64,000 bases of DNA from Pectobacterium brasiliense (GTDB lineage Bacteria; Pseudomonadota; Gammaproteobacteria; Enterobacterales; Enterobacteriaceae): the NCBI RefSeq assembly GCF_016950255.1, contig NZ_JACGFN010000002.1, positions 372,001 to 436,000 on the forward strand. Direction: 5' to 3'. Positions 35,052 through 45,431 of this stretch are shown here, piece by piece. Every line of letters starts with the position of its first letter. The stretch's first letter is position 1. The notes beneath the pieces are model-generated. The model saw nothing but the letters and a program-made list of their open reading frames with translations, was not told where the DNA came from and made no database searches. The translations under genes were made by a program, and so were the position numbers.

Positions 35052-36233
35052 TTAGCGGGTGAACGCGTAGACATCACCGTTTTTCGCCTGAATCAGCAGC
35101 TTATCGCTGGCAACCACAGGCTTGCTCAAGAAGCCCGAGCTATCCACTTTTTGCTGCGCCACGAAGCGGCCATCTGCCGTATTCAGCCAGTGCAGATACC
35201 CTTCGGTATCGCCGACAACCAGATAACCATTATACAGTGCCGGAGCCGTTAAGTTACGGTGCAGCAGATCGCTTTGACGCCACAGGCTCACGCCGCCGTT
35301 GGTATTCAATGCAACCACGCGATCGTCCTGATCGACCAGATAGATGCGGTCGCCGTCAATAATGAAATCATGCACTGAACCCAGTTCACGCTTCCACAGA
35401 ACCTGACCAGAACGCAGATCCAACGCGGTCATGTTGCCATTGTAACCCAGCGCATAAACCACTTCGCCCGCGACCACTGGCGTGGTGTCGACATCGTTCA
35501 GACGATCGATTTCAGTTGCACCACTCGGCTGTGAAATACGCTGTTGCCAAATGAGCTGACCCTGATTGATCATCACGGCGTTCACACGACCGTTATCACC
35601 ACCCACAATCGCCGCACCAAATGCAGTTGTCGGGGCAGATTCACCGCGCAGAGACAGCGTCGGCATATCCAGATTGACGCTCCACTTGATTGCGCCATCG
35701 GCTTCATTCAATGCCTGCAGCATACCGTTGCTGGTGTGAATCAGCACCACGCCGTCGCTGACGACAGGGCGAGACAGCGCTTCACCAGCCACTTTGGTCT
35801 GCCATACTGGCGTACCATCTTCCGCATTCAGCGCATAGACCTGCGCCCTTTCGCTACCGACATAGACATGGTTACCAGAAACCGTTACGCCGCCGGACAG
35901 CAGCGCTGGATTATTGCGGGAGAAGAAATTGGTCTTCTCTGACAGATCCGCGCGCCAAATCTCTTTGCCATCACTCAGATCCATCGCTTTCACGGTGCCA
36001 CGACGATCGGCCGCAAAAACGCGATTATCCTGCCATGCGGGGTGAAGATTGGAATAAAACTCACCAATCCCGCTCCCAACCGAGCTGTTCCACACCTTAG
36101 TTGGCGTGAACTGGTTTTCCACCTGCGGCAGTGGAGACATAGTGACAACATCTTCTTCGCTGTTAAACAGCGAGCATCCGCTCAGCAGGGCAACAGAAAC
36201 CAGTCCTACCAAAAGTGTTTTACGCAATTGCAT
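35052..36233 (-). CDS. bamB: Outer-membrane assembly lipoprotein BamB
   Basis: The 393-aa lipoprotein (E. coli BamB 392) has a signal peptide with lipobox LLSGC (Cys20). The mature part is an eight-bladed PQQ-type beta-propeller; repeated blades read GKEIWRADL, GTPVWQTKV, GAIKWSVNL, GQLIWQQRI, GQVLWKREL, GGVSLWRQSD and GYLHWLN. BamB is part of the BAM complex that inserts beta-barrel proteins in the outer membrane. It starts 10 bp after yfgM, in the hisS-yfgM-bamB run. Confidence 0.98.
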   Translation of the reverse strand: MQLRKTLLVGLVSVALLSGCSLFNSEEDVVTMSPLPQVENQFTPTKVWNSSVGSGIGEFYSNLHPAWQDNRVFAADRRGTVKAMDLSDGKEIWRADLSEKTNFFSRNNPALLSGGVTVSGNHVYVGSERAQVYALNAEDGTPVWQTKVAGEALSRPVVSDGVVLIHTSNGMLQALNEADGAIKWSVNLDMPTLSLRGESAPTTAFGAAIVGGDNGRVNAVMINQGQLIWQQRISQPSGATEIDRLNDVDTTPVVAGEVVYALGYNGNMTALDLRSGQVLWKRELGSVHDFIIDGDRIYLVDQDDRVVALNTNGGVSLWRQSDLLHRNLTAPALYNGYLVVGDTEGYLHWLNTADGRFVAQQKVDSSGFLSKPVVASDKLLIQAKNGDVYAFTR

Positions 36234-36243
36234 GGAATTCCTC

Positions 36244-36864
36244 TTAGCTGGACAGGTTATTCAGTTTCATACGCAGTAACGCTTGCTGTGCCTGCGATGG
36301 ATTGGAAGACAACCCTTTGTTGTAGGCATCACGCGCAGCCTGATTATCCCCTTTGCTCACCAGAATATCACCACGCACTTCCGCAGCCTGTGATGCCCAG
36401 CCTTCCAGCTTGATGGCATCCAACGTTTTCAGCGCGTCATCCGCTTTATTTTCCTGTAGCTGAACCCGCGCCAGACGCAGATTCACCACGGCCAGCAGGT
36501 CGGCATCTTTAGTCTGCGACTGCGCCTGTACCAGCTGCTGCGCTGCTTTAGCAAAATCTTTCTGATCAACGTAATGACGAGCCAGTTCCAGAGAAGCCAG
36601 CGCGCCATAGGTATTCTTATTCTCAGCTGTAAATTTCTCGGTTGCCGTAATCGCGTCGGCTTTACCTTCGGCCAATTGCTCCGTCACCTGCTGATAAGAT
36701 GAAGATGCCGCCATTACGCTGTCATTTTGGTGGCTTTGCCAGAAACGCCAGCCAACCAGTGCGCCGACGCCTAGCACAACACCGACAACTAACGCCTTTC
36801 CGTTCTCCGCGAGGAAACGACGTAGTGCATCAACCTGTTCATTCTCTGTGGTATAGACTTCCAC
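36244..36864 (-). CDS. yfgM: YfgM, SecYEG-associated TPR protein (ancillary translocon subunit)
   Basis: Starting at the GTG at 36864 (MEVYTTENEQVDALRRFL), which follows GGAGAGAG, the protein is 206 aa, the same as E. coli YfgM. One membrane helix (ALVVGVVLGVGALVGWRFW, about 22-42) anchors a periplasmic TPR domain. YfgM works with PpiD at the Sec translocon in handing over periplasmic clients. An upstream in-frame ATG at 36942 would overlap hisS and lacks family similarity. It lies 13 bp after hisS. Confidence 0.95.
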   Translation of the reverse strand: MEVYTTENEQVDALRRFLAENGKALVVGVVLGVGALVGWRFWQSHQNDSVMAASSSYQQVTEQLAEGKADAITATEKFTAENKNTYGALASLELARHYVDQKDFAKAAQQLVQAQSQTKDADLLAVVNLRLARVQLQENKADDALKTLDAIKLEGWASQAAEVRGDILVSKGDNQAARDAYNKGLSSNPSQAQQALLRMKLNNLSS

Positions 36865-36877
36865 GGTGTCTCTCTCC

Positions 36878-38152
36878 TCAATCCAGTAACGTTGCCAGCC
36901 GCGATGCGACGTCGGCCTGTGCCAATGTATCCTGCTCGCCATTGCTCAGGTTTTTAACCACAACCTGACCGGCCGCCACTTCATTTTCGCCTAATACCAA
37001 TGCGACGCGTGCGCCCCATTTATCAGCACGAGCGAACTGCTTCTTAAAGTTGCCACCACCGTAGTTGGTCATCAGTTTCAACTGCGGCAGCGCGTCACGT
37101 AATTTCTCCGCCAGCTGCATTGCCGCAACCTGCGTTCCCGTACCGGAAGAAATCAGATAAGCATCCACGCTCGGCTGTGCTTTGAAATCCGGGTTCACAG
37201 ACTGCACTAGCAGCACCAGACGCTCCAGACCCATTGCAAAACCAACCGCCGGCGTCGCATGTCCGCCCAACTGTTCAACCATACCATCATAACGCCCACC
37301 GGCACAGACTGTGCCCTGTGCGCCCAGACTGGTCGTCACCCACTCAAATACGGTGCGGTTATAGTAATCCAAACCACGAACCAGACGCGGATTAACGGTA
37401 TATGGGATGCCGGACTGCGTTAAAAGTTCACCCAGTGCCTCAAAGTGTGCACGTGATTCGTCATCCAGATAGTCCGTCAGCACTGGCGCATCGTTCAGCA
37501 GTTCCTGAATCTGCGGATTCTTCGTATCCAGAACGCGCAGCGGATTGGTGTACATCCGACGCAGGCAGTCTTCATCCAACTGATCTTTATGCTGTTCGAG
37601 GAACGCCACCAGCGCTTCGCGATAGCGCGCACGCGCGTCTAACGAACCAATCGAGTTCAGTTCCAGCTTCACATGATCGGCGATGCCAAGCACACGCCAC
37701 CAGCGGGCTGTCATCAGGATCAGTTCGGCATCAATATCCGGCCCTTGCAGACCAAACACTTCACAGCCCAATTGATGGAACTGGCGATAGCGCCCTTTCT
37801 GCGGACGCTCGTAGCGGAACATCGGGCCGACATACCACAGTCGCTGTTCCTGATTATAGAGAATACCGTGCTCAATACCGGCGCGGACGCAGCCAGCCGT
37901 CCCTTCCGGGCGCAGAGTCAGGCTATCGCCGTTGCGATCGTCAAAGGTATACATCTCTTTTTCGACGACATCGGTCACTTCACCGATAGCGCGCTTAAAC
38001 AGCGGCGTTTGCTCAACAATCGGCAAACGAATTTCATTATAGCCGTAGCCGCTGAGCACCTGTTTCAGGCTGTTTTCAATACGCTGCCACAATGCCGTTT
38101 CGGCTGGCAGGTAATCGTTCATGCCACGGATGGCTTGAATATTTTTTGCCAC
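36878..38152 (-). CDS. hisS: Histidyl-tRNA synthetase HisS
   Basis: The 424-aa class II synthetase matches E. coli HisS in length. The motifs visible are [13 protein letters not shown] near the N-terminus, motif 2 ([16 protein letters not shown], then [16 protein letters not shown]), the His-binding [13 protein letters not shown], motif 3 ([12 protein letters not shown]) and the C-terminal anticodon-binding domain (about 325-424). It lies in the ispG-hisS-yfgM-bamB operon order of E. coli, 137 bp downstream of ispG. Confidence 0.98.
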   Translation of the reverse strand: MAKNIQAIRGMNDYLPAETALWQRIENSLKQVLSGYGYNEIRLPIVEQTPLFKRAIGEVTDVVEKEMYTFDDRNGDSLTLRPEGTAGCVRAGIEHGILYNQEQRLWYVGPMFRYERPQKGRYRQFHQLGCEVFGLQGPDIDAELILMTARWWRVLGIADHVKLELNSIGSLDARARYREALVAFLEQHKDQLDEDCLRRMYTNPLRVLDTKNPQIQELLNDAPVLTDYLDDESRAHFEALGELLTQSGIPYTVNPRLVRGLDYYNRTVFEWVTTSLGAQGTVCAGGRYDGMVEQLGGHATPAVGFAMGLERLVLLVQSVNPDFKAQPSVDAYLISSGTGTQVAAMQLAEKLRDALPQLKLMTNYGGGNFKKQFARADKWGARVALVLGENEVAAGQVVVKNLSNGEQDTLAQADVASRLATLLD

Positions 38153-38289
38153 GTCAGTTCTCTATGCGTTTTTCAAAAAATAAACCCGATTATAGAGGGA
38201 TTGTCGTCGCATCTTCAATGCGGGGCATCCCCATCGGGTTCAGGAATCGTGAATTAGGCGGGTGACGGCAGACCGTCACGCCGTCAGAG

Positions 38290-39411
38290 TTACTTATCTA
38301 CCAGATTGACGGTAATACGCTGATTTTCGTCCATCATGGAGGCTTTCGCGCGGATCTTGGCTTCTAACTGATCGATCATCTGTTCGTTATCGAAGCGCTC
38401 TCTCTGCCGCACGCCGTCTTCATAGAAGCCGCTCTTGTTGTGCCCACCCGTTACACCAATGGTGGACACCAGCGCTTCGCCCGGACCATTTACCACACAG
38501 CCGATAATTGAGACATCCATTGGCGTGATGAGATCTTCCAATCGTTGTTCCAGCGCGTTCACCGTACCGATCACGTCAAATTCCTGACGGGAACAGGTCG
38601 GGCAAGCAATAAAGTTGATTCCGCGTGAACGAATGCGCAGTGACTTCAGGATATCGAAGCCGACTTTCACTTCTTCAACCGGATCGGCCGCCAGCGAGAT
38701 ACGCAGCGTGTCGCCAATACCTTCAGACAGCAGCAGACCGAGGCCAATAGCCGATTTTACCGCGCCGCTACGTGCGCCACCGGCCTCGGTGATACCGAGG
38801 TGCAGAGGCTGATCGATACGCGCTGCCAGCAGGCGATAGGATTGCACGGCCAGAAAAACATCCGAGGCTTTAACGCTGACTTTAAACTGATCGAAATTCA
38901 GGCGGTCGAGAATATCGACATGGCGCATCGCTGATTCCAGTAGCGCTTCCGGCGTTGGCTCACCGTATTTTTCCTGCAAATCTTTTTCCAGCGAACCGCC
39001 GTTAACGCCAATGCGGATCGGGATATTGTTGTAACGTGCGCAGTCGACAACCGAGCGGATACGCTCTTCGTTACCAATATTGCCGGGGTTGATACGCAGA
39101 CAGTCGACGCCGTACTCCGCGACTTTCAGCGCGATGCGGTAGTCAAAGTGGATGTCAGCGACGAGCGGGACATTCACCTGCTGTTTGATAAGCTTAAAAG
39201 CTTCCGCCGCGTCCATGGTTGGTACGGAAACGCGGACAATATCGACGCCAACACGTTCCAGCGCTCTGATTTGGTTGACGGTTGCTTCAACGTCGGTGGT
39301 TCGGGTGTTGGTCATGGATTGCACAGCAATCGGCGCACCATCACCAACAGGCACCTTGCCGACGTAAATTCGTGTTGATTTTCGACGGGTTATGGGTGCA
39401 GCGTTATGCAT
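38290..39411 (-). CDS. ispG: 4-hydroxy-3-methylbut-2-en-1-yl diphosphate synthase IspG (GcpE)
   Basis: The 373-aa enzyme makes HMBPP from MEcPP in the methylerythritol-phosphate isoprenoid pathway with electrons from flavodoxin. The TIM-barrel part carries [28 protein letters not shown] and LRINPGNIG. The C-terminal [4Fe-4S] domain ligands are the two Cys in [10 protein letters not shown], the Cys in [11 protein letters not shown] and a Glu. It lies between rodZ and hisS, 40 bp after rodZ. Confidence 0.98.
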   Translation of the reverse strand: MHNAAPITRRKSTRIYVGKVPVGDGAPIAVQSMTNTRTTDVEATVNQIRALERVGVDIVRVSVPTMDAAEAFKLIKQQVNVPLVADIHFDYRIALKVAEYGVDCLRINPGNIGNEERIRSVVDCARYNNIPIRIGVNGGSLEKDLQEKYGEPTPEALLESAMRHVDILDRLNFDQFKVSVKASDVFLAVQSYRLLAARIDQPLHLGITEAGGARSGAVKSAIGLGLLLSEGIGDTLRISLAADPVEEVKVGFDILKSLRIRSRGINFIACPTCSRQEFDVIGTVNALEQRLEDLITPMDVSIIGCVVNGPGEALVSTIGVTGGHNKSGFYEDGVRQRERFDNEQMIDQLEAKIRAKASMMDENQRITVNLVDK

Positions 39412-39451
39412 TACTTCATCTCCAACATTGCAGTCTTACCTGAACAACACG

Positions 39452-40450
39452 TTATTCTGCGGTCAGCGTCAGGCGTGCAACCTGATTGCTGCGCACAAAG
39501 CGGCTTAAATCAACCGGCTTGCCTTGAAATTGAATATGTACCGCAGCAGGTGCACCGATTTTCAGTTTATAGGGTGACTGACCATCCAGATTCAGTGTGC
39601 CACCATTACGCTGCATGCCGCTGAACAGTTTTTTACCGCTGGCATCGGTGACTTCCAGCCAGCAATCGGCCGTGAACGTCATCACTAATGCATGAGCAGC
39701 AGGGGCTGGATTGGTTTCCGCTACCGTGCCCGCAGCGGGCGCTACAGCTCCAGCACCTAACAATGCATTACCCGCAGCCTGCGGCTGTGTGGCGTTCGCG
39801 TGTGAAGGTGACTGGCTGGAAGGTGTAGCAGACGGTGTAGAAGCAGAAGAAGGCGTTGACGGTGTCTCCGATCCAGTGGCTGAAAGGTCGACTGGTGTAG
39901 AAACCGGTGCCGTAGCAGAATCCGGCGTTGCCGTTTCCTGCGGTGCGCTATTGTCCATTAGCGGAACGGACTGCCCTTCCGTTTGTGCCTGCATCGAACT
40001 GGCGTGATCGACCATGCTGTTGATTTCCGCCTGCTGAGCCTGATGGTTTTGCCACCACCATGCCCCAGTTAGCCCCAGAACAACCAGCACGACCAGCCAG
40101 GTGATTGTCATCAACCAGCCATCACGCTTTTTGCGGCTTTTTTTCAGCGAAAAACTCTGCATCGGCGAAACAGAGATCGTTTTAGGTATGGCCTGTTTAT
40201 CCACAGAGGGAAGCAGTTCATCTTCGGGTAAATGAACCAGCTTGGCATAAGAACGGATATAACCGCGCAGAAAAGTCGGCGCTAAATCGGCAGGCGTCGT
40301 ACCGTCTTCAATATCACGAACGGTGGTGATTTTAAGGCACAAACGCTCAGCAATAGTTTGCTGAGTTAGCCCAAGGCGTTCACGCGCCTCACGCAGACGT
40401 TCGCCGGGTAGTTTTGCTTCTGTTGTATCTTGGGTGGCTTCAGTATTCAT
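39452..40450 (-). CDS. rodZ: Cytoskeleton/cell-shape protein RodZ
   Basis: The 332-aa protein has an N-terminal XRE-like helix-turn-helix ([19 protein letters not shown], residues about 20-80) that binds MreB, a basic juxtamembrane stretch ([10 protein letters not shown]), one membrane helix ([20 protein letters not shown]), a Ser/Thr/Pro/Ala-rich periplasmic linker (about 150-245) and a C-terminal DUF4115 domain ([16 protein letters not shown]). Its start overlaps the 3' end of pilW by 11 bp, so the two are coupled. Confidence 0.97.
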   Translation of the reverse strand: MNTEATQDTTEAKLPGERLREARERLGLTQQTIAERLCLKITTVRDIEDGTTPADLAPTFLRGYIRSYAKLVHLPEDELLPSVDKQAIPKTISVSPMQSFSLKKSRKKRDGWLMTITWLVVLVVLGLTGAWWWQNHQAQQAEINSMVDHASSMQAQTEGQSVPLMDNSAPQETATPDSATAPVSTPVDLSATGSETPSTPSSASTPSATPSSQSPSHANATQPQAAGNALLGAGAVAPAAGTVAETNPAPAAHALVMTFTADCWLEVTDASGKKLFSGMQRNGGTLNLDGQSPYKLKIGAPAAVHIQFQGKPVDLSRFVRSNQVARLTLTAE

Positions 40451-41237
40451 TAGCTAAGAAATGCTGGTACTGTTTAGATTGTGGAAAACTTCGCGCCAGC
40501 ACGTTGCCATAACGTTCTTTATCGCCATCATGGCCCGCTAACGCGGCGAAACGAATCTGTAACCATAAGCTTTCGGCACTGGCCGGAAGACTATGCTGAT
40601 AAACATCAAGCAGCAGCCGCGCCTGCTCATTTTTCCCGGAAGCAAACTGTTTGTTTGCTTCCGCCAGCAAGGCACTGCCTTTCGTCGGGTCATACTTCAG
40701 CGCCCGACTTAATAAATTGCGCGCGTCTTCAGTCTGTCCAGCATTGAAAAAGCAGTATCCCGCATTTTCCAATGCATCAGCAACCTGACTGTAATCAGGA
40801 AGTTGTGCAGCCGCACTAAACTGTCGCTGAGCCGCTACATACTGCCCTAAACTACACAGAAACGCACCGTAATTATTCATGACGCTGCCATTTTCCGGTG
40901 CCATGTTTAACACATGTTGATAACGCTGTTCAGCCAGACGATTTTCACCTATCCGCTGCTCGTAAAGCGCCATCCCCAATTGTGTTCGATAATCCTGCGG
41001 AGCAATCGCAACCGCCTTCTCAAGATTCTGCCGAGCCGAATCCAGATTATTGTGCGCCAGATAGGTCAACCCTAACTGCAAGCGGGTTTGGGCAACCGCT
41101 GGATTGGTCGTCTCCTGAGGCGATTTCACACACCCCGCCAGCAACAGCACCGCGAACAGGCCACTCAGCCAATGCTTTCCCTGTGATAAAGACATTCTCT
41201 GCCATAAAGAAAGTCTCTGTGATAGTGGCTTTGCCAT
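40440..41237 (-). CDS. pilW: Type IV pilus biogenesis lipoprotein PilW/PilF (TPR)
   Basis: The protein of about 265 aa, started at ATG 41237, has a hydrophobic signal with lipobox LLLAGC and then several tetratricopeptide repeats ([71 protein letters not shown]). Homologues (PilF/PilW) are pilotins that assist PilQ secretin assembly; in enterics lacking type IV pili genes nearby the role is uncertain. A second ATG at 41195 is possible. It lies upstream of rodZ as in E. coli. Confidence 0.88.
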   Translation of the reverse strand: MAKPLSQRLSLWQRMSLSQGKHWLSGLFAVLLLAGCVKSPQETTNPAVAQTRLQLGLTYLAHNNLDSARQNLEKAVAIAPQDYRTQLGMALYEQRIGENRLAEQRYQHVLNMAPENGSVMNNYGAFLCSLGQYVAAQRQFSAAAQLPDYSQVADALENAGYCFFNAGQTEDARNLLSRALKYDPTKGSALLAEANKQFASGKNEQARLLLDVYQHSLPASAESLWLQIRFAALAGHDGDKERYGNVLARSFPQSKQYQHFLANEY

Positions 41238-41425
41238 CCCTGCACCCTCGCCTTGTCGTCTTTGCCAGACATCCTGACCAGCGAGGTTACCTGAATATGA
41301 ACAGAGTGGCAGTCGGACCTTACAACAACGCGGCACGCCTCGCAATTTGCTCACTTTTGCCCTGCAAATTACCTCAGCGGACGACGTCGGGTTAGCGCTT
41401 CACGTTAACCCGCGCCCATTTGTTA

Positions 41426-42682
41426 TCAGACCGCTTTCACCGCGATAGGTTCGCCGGCCAATTTCTTCTTCAGCGTACGTTTGGTTCTGTCTACGACTTC
41501 ACCCGCTAGCTGACCGCAGGCGGCATCAATATCATCCCCACGGGTTTTACGTACGATCGTCGTGAAGCCATACTCCATCAATACCTTGGAGAAACGGTCA
41601 ACGCGGCTGTTTGAGCTGCGGCCATACGGCGCGCCCGGGAACGGGTTCCACGGAATCAGGTTGATCTTGCACGGCGTATTTTTCAGGCATTCAGCCAGTT
41701 GATGCGCGTGTTCGGTGCCGTCATTGATATGATCCAGCATCACATACTCAACGGTAACACGTCCCTGATTCGCATTGGATTTCTCCAGATAGCGACGTAC
41801 CGCGCTCAGAAACGTCTCGATGTTGTACTTTTTGTTGATCGGCATGATTTCGTTGCGGATGTCGTCGGTCGGTGCATGCAGAGAAATCGCCAGCGCAACA
41901 TCGATCATATCGCCCAGTTTATCCAACGCAGGCACCACGCCTGACGTGGACAGCGTCACACGGCGCTTGGATAAACCAAAGCCGAAGTCATCCAACATGA
42001 TTTCCATCGCCGGCACGACGTTAGTCAGGTTCAGCAGCGGTTCGCCCATGCCCATCATCACGACGTTGGTGATTGGACGCTGACCGGTAACTTTAAACGC
42101 ACCGATAATCTTCGCCGCACGCCACACCTGACCGATGATTTCCGATACGCGCAGGTTACGGTTAAAGCCCTGCTGCGCCGTTGAACAGAATTTGCATTCC
42201 AGCGCACAGCCTACCTGAGACGACACACACAACGTGGCGCGATCTTCTTCTGGAATATAAACCGTTTCAACCCGCTGACCGCCCACCAGAATCGCCCACT
42301 TGATGGTGCCATCGGAAGAGCGCTGTTCATCCACCACTTCAGGAGCGCGAATTTCAGCGATCTCCTGCAATTTGCTGCGGAAGACTTTGTTAATATCCGT
42401 CATCTGGTTGAAGTCATCACAGCAGTAGTGATAAATCCACTTCATGACCTGATCGGCGCGGAACGGTTTCTCTCCCATCGACATGAAGAGGTCACGCATT
42501 TGCTGGCGGTTAAGATCCAACAGGTTGATTTTTTCCGCACTGGCTTTGACGGATTGAGAGGCATCAGCAGACGCCGGAGAGAATTCGGACACGGTTTGCT
42601 CGGATACGGTAGTGTTAGATACTGTGGTTTTAGATGCCGTCGTTTCAGACACGACGGTTTCAGACGCGATTTGCTTAGACAT
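41426..42682 (-). CDS. rlmN: Dual-specificity RNA methyltransferase RlmN
   Basis: The 418-aa radical-SAM enzyme methylates C2 of A2503 in 23S rRNA and A37 in some tRNAs. It has an N-terminal RNA-binding part ([16 protein letters not shown]), the CxxxCxxC cluster motif (CALECKFC), [11 protein letters not shown] and the second catalytic Cys near the C-terminus ([11 protein letters not shown]). E. coli RlmN is 384 aa; the extra length is an N-terminal extension of pentapeptide repeats ([25 protein letters not shown], residues 7-31). ATG 42682 follows AGGA by 6 nt. Confidence 0.97.
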   Translation of the reverse strand: MSKQIASETVVSETTASKTTVSNTTVSEQTVSEFSPASADASQSVKASAEKINLLDLNRQQMRDLFMSMGEKPFRADQVMKWIYHYCCDDFNQMTDINKVFRSKLQEIAEIRAPEVVDEQRSSDGTIKWAILVGGQRVETVYIPEEDRATLCVSSQVGCALECKFCSTAQQGFNRNLRVSEIIGQVWRAAKIIGAFKVTGQRPITNVVMMGMGEPLLNLTNVVPAMEIMLDDFGFGLSKRRVTLSTSGVVPALDKLGDMIDVALAISLHAPTDDIRNEIMPINKKYNIETFLSAVRRYLEKSNANQGRVTVEYVMLDHINDGTEHAHQLAECLKNTPCKINLIPWNPFPGAPYGRSSNSRVDRFSKVLMEYGFTTIVRKTRGDDIDAACGQLAGEVVDRTKRTLKKKLAGEPIAVKAV

Positions 42683-42923
42683 TGTCAATCCTGGCCTCGT
42701 TATTACACGTTATGGCGCTAAAAAGAAGGTTGAATTCGATGGTTATGACCAAAGAAACGCCCCAGATAAGAGCAGGCTCATCCGGGGCGCAGCATTGTAC
42801 AAAGTTTAAAACAGGTAAGCTACCATCACCGCTTTTTTTCTGTGTCATTACGTCGACACGGCGCATTAACGCAACGAAAAAGAGGCAACATCACACGCGC
42901 TAACCTGTTTATCACGCGCAATA

Positions 42924-43352
42924 TTACGCGCGTGCGCAGATTTCGTCATCGCTGAAGAAATAAGCGATTTCACGCTGAGCGGATTCGATAGAATCAGAAC
43001 CGTGTACCGCGTTCGCCGTGAAACTGTCCGCGTAATCAGCACGCAGCGTGCCCGCCAGTGCGTTTGCTGGGTTAGTCGCACCCATGATGTCACGGTTACG
43101 TTGGACGGCATTTTCACTTTCCAGCACCTGCACCATGATCGGGCCAGACATCATGAATTCGACCAGGCCATCAAAGAACGGCTTGCCTTTATGCTCAGCG
43201 TAGAAACCTTCCGCTTGTTCACGGCTCAGACGCAGCATTTTAGCCGCAACAATGGTAAAACCTGCGCTTTCAAAGCGTGCGTAAATCGCACCGATGGCAT
43301 TTTTAGCAACCGCATTAGGTTTTACGATGGAGAAGGTACGTTCTATCGTCAT
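42924..43352 (-). CDS. ndk: Nucleoside diphosphate kinase Ndk
   Basis: The 142-aa protein transfers the gamma-phosphate between nucleoside triphosphates and diphosphates. It starts [18 protein letters not shown], has the [15 protein letters not shown] segment, [18 protein letters not shown], and the active-site His in [16 protein letters not shown]. Its length equals that of E. coli Ndk (143). It stands upstream of rlmN on the same strand, with 241 bp between. Confidence 0.98.
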   Translation of the reverse strand: MTIERTFSIVKPNAVAKNAIGAIYARFESAGFTIVAAKMLRLSREQAEGFYAEHKGKPFFDGLVEFMMSGPIMVQVLESENAVQRNRDIMGATNPANALAGTLRADYADSFTANAVHGSDSIESAQREIAYFFSDDEICARA

Positions 43353-43410
43353 ATTGACCTCATTAACTAAACTGTCAGATTACAGCCGGATTATAAGAAT
43401 TGTATCAACC

Positions 43411-43532
<122 letters not shown>

Positions 43533-43835
43533 CCAGCCAGTGAAAGTGGCGCAGATTATAAGGGTAGCGGCCTTTGTTGCCTACCAAGTAGATAACATTT
43601 TATTAAAAAAATATTACCTCTCGTTTTCCCTTCATTAACGATTACGCCTCGTACGTTTTCGTTTCCCACCACCCCCGTACTGAATGTAACAAATCATCGG
43701 CGATCACAGTTCTGAAGGTTACTTGTAACGTTATAGGTTATTTGTTTTTAAAACAACAAGATAACTGGAACTTCTTTGTCATTCACTGCTAGCCTGCTGC
43801 TGTACCCACCATAATGGCCAGTAAGAGGGCTGATA
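43533..43835 (+). promoter_or_regulatory. Promoter region of the agl genes
   Basis: The 303-bp region before aglA holds a 12-bp palindrome GTTACTTGTAAC (43718-43729), 106 bp before the start codon, and a CRP-like half-site GATCACA at 43702-43708. Both are possible sites for the RpiR-type regulator and CRP; this is inference. GAGGG precedes the ATG. No open frame is supported. Confidence 0.45.
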
Positions 43836-45418
43836 ATGAAAAGAGCGGTCAATGCATTGCAAAATTTCGGCAAGTCCCTATATGGGCCGGTGCTGATACT
43901 CCCGATTGTCGGGTTATTCATCGCATTTGGGAATGTGTTCGGTAACGGCAATCTAGCGGGTTATGTCCCTTTACTTAACCACCCTTTGATTCAGGATTTT
44001 GGTCAACTGGTTTCCAAATCTGCCGTGGCGATTCTGGCTAATTTGGCGCTGGTGTTCGCCGTAGGGATCCCGATCGGGCTGGCGAAACGCGATAAGGGCT
44101 ACGCTGCGCTGATTGGTTTGGTGATGTTTATCATCTTCATTAATGCCATGAACATCACGCTGCAATTACAGGGCAAACTCGTACCAACCGCAGAGATGCG
44201 CGCCGCAGGGCAAGGTATGGTGCTGGGCGTTCAAGTGCTGGAAATGGGGGTTTTCGCCGGTATCCTGATCGGCGGATTCGCAGGCTATCTGTATAACCGT
44301 TATTCCAGTAAACAATTTAACGGCGTGATGGCGATCTATTCCGGCCACTGCTTCGTCGCCATTCTGGTTATTCCGCTGGCGATTGCGCTGGGCTTTGCGA
44401 TGAGCGCCCTGTGGCCGTTTGCTCAACACGGCATTACCTGGCTCGCCTTCGCTATCAAAGGTGCGGGCCCTGTTGGCATCGCGATTTATGGCTTTCTGGA
44501 ACGCGTACTGATCCCCACCGGGCTACATCATCTGGTCTATACCCCGTTCCTGTATACCGAACTGGGTGGCACCGCAGAAGTGTGCGGCAAGCTGTATCAG
44601 GGCGCACGTAACATCTATTTTGCTGAAATGGCCTGTCAGGACGTCAAACAGCTGAGTTCCACCGTAGTCTGGGACGCGCGCGCGGTATCAGTAAAATGTT
44701 TGGTCTGACGGCCGCTGCGCTGGCGATGTATGTGACAGCGAAACCCGAAAAACGGCTGGCCGCCAAAGCTATTCTGATTCCGGCTGCATTTACTTCTTTC
44801 TTACTGGGCGTCACCGAACCACTGGAGTTCTCGTTCCTGTTCGTCGCCCCGATGCTGTTTGCCGTCCACGCCGTACTGACCGGCATAGGGATGATGCTGT
44901 TCTCCATTATGGGCGTGCATGCGATTGGTGCCAACGGCGTCATTGACTTCCTGCTTTATAACCTGCCGCTGGGCATCGAGAAATCCAACTGGCCGATGTA
45001 CATCGCGGTCGGGCTGACTATGTCAGTGATTTACTTCTTCGTCTTCCGCTTCCTGATTCTGTATTTCGACATGCCAACCCCCGGGCGTGAAACCGATGAG
45101 GAAGAGACGCGACTGTATTCCAAAACCGAATATCAGGCCAAGGCCGAGAATCCGGCAAAAACACAGGATCCAGTGAAAAGCGATGCACAACTTGTGGGTG
45201 CCACCATCATCGCCGGGCTGGGTGGCAAACCCAATATCGAGGTGGTGGATAACTGCTACACCCGCCTACGGGTCACGCTCATCGACCCGGCGTTGGTAGA
45301 CGAACAACAGCTTAAGAACACCGGTGCGAAAGCCGTTATCCGACAGGGTAACAACGTACAGGTGGTTTACGGACTTCACGTCAAAACGATACGCGAAGCA
45401 GTTGAAAACGCGCTTTAA
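43836..45418 (+). pseudogene. aglA: Alpha-glucoside-specific PTS enzyme IICB (AglA-like), frameshifted
   Basis: The first frame (43836-44708) encodes the amino half of an EIIC (MKRAVNALQNFGKSLYGPVL, then GFLERVLIPTGLHHLVYTPF) up to SSTVVWDAR. The second frame (from 44696) continues seamlessly at MFGLTAAALAMYV through the rest of EIIC to an EIIB domain with phospho-acceptor Cys in VDNCYTRLRV. Removing 2 nt from a CG-dinucleotide tract at 44675-44684 would restore DARGISKMFG and a 526-aa protein. So one gene, for uptake and phosphorylation of alpha-glucosides such as maltose isomers, is interrupted in this assembly. Confidence 0.88.
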
Positions 45419-45431
45419 CAGGAGACTGACC

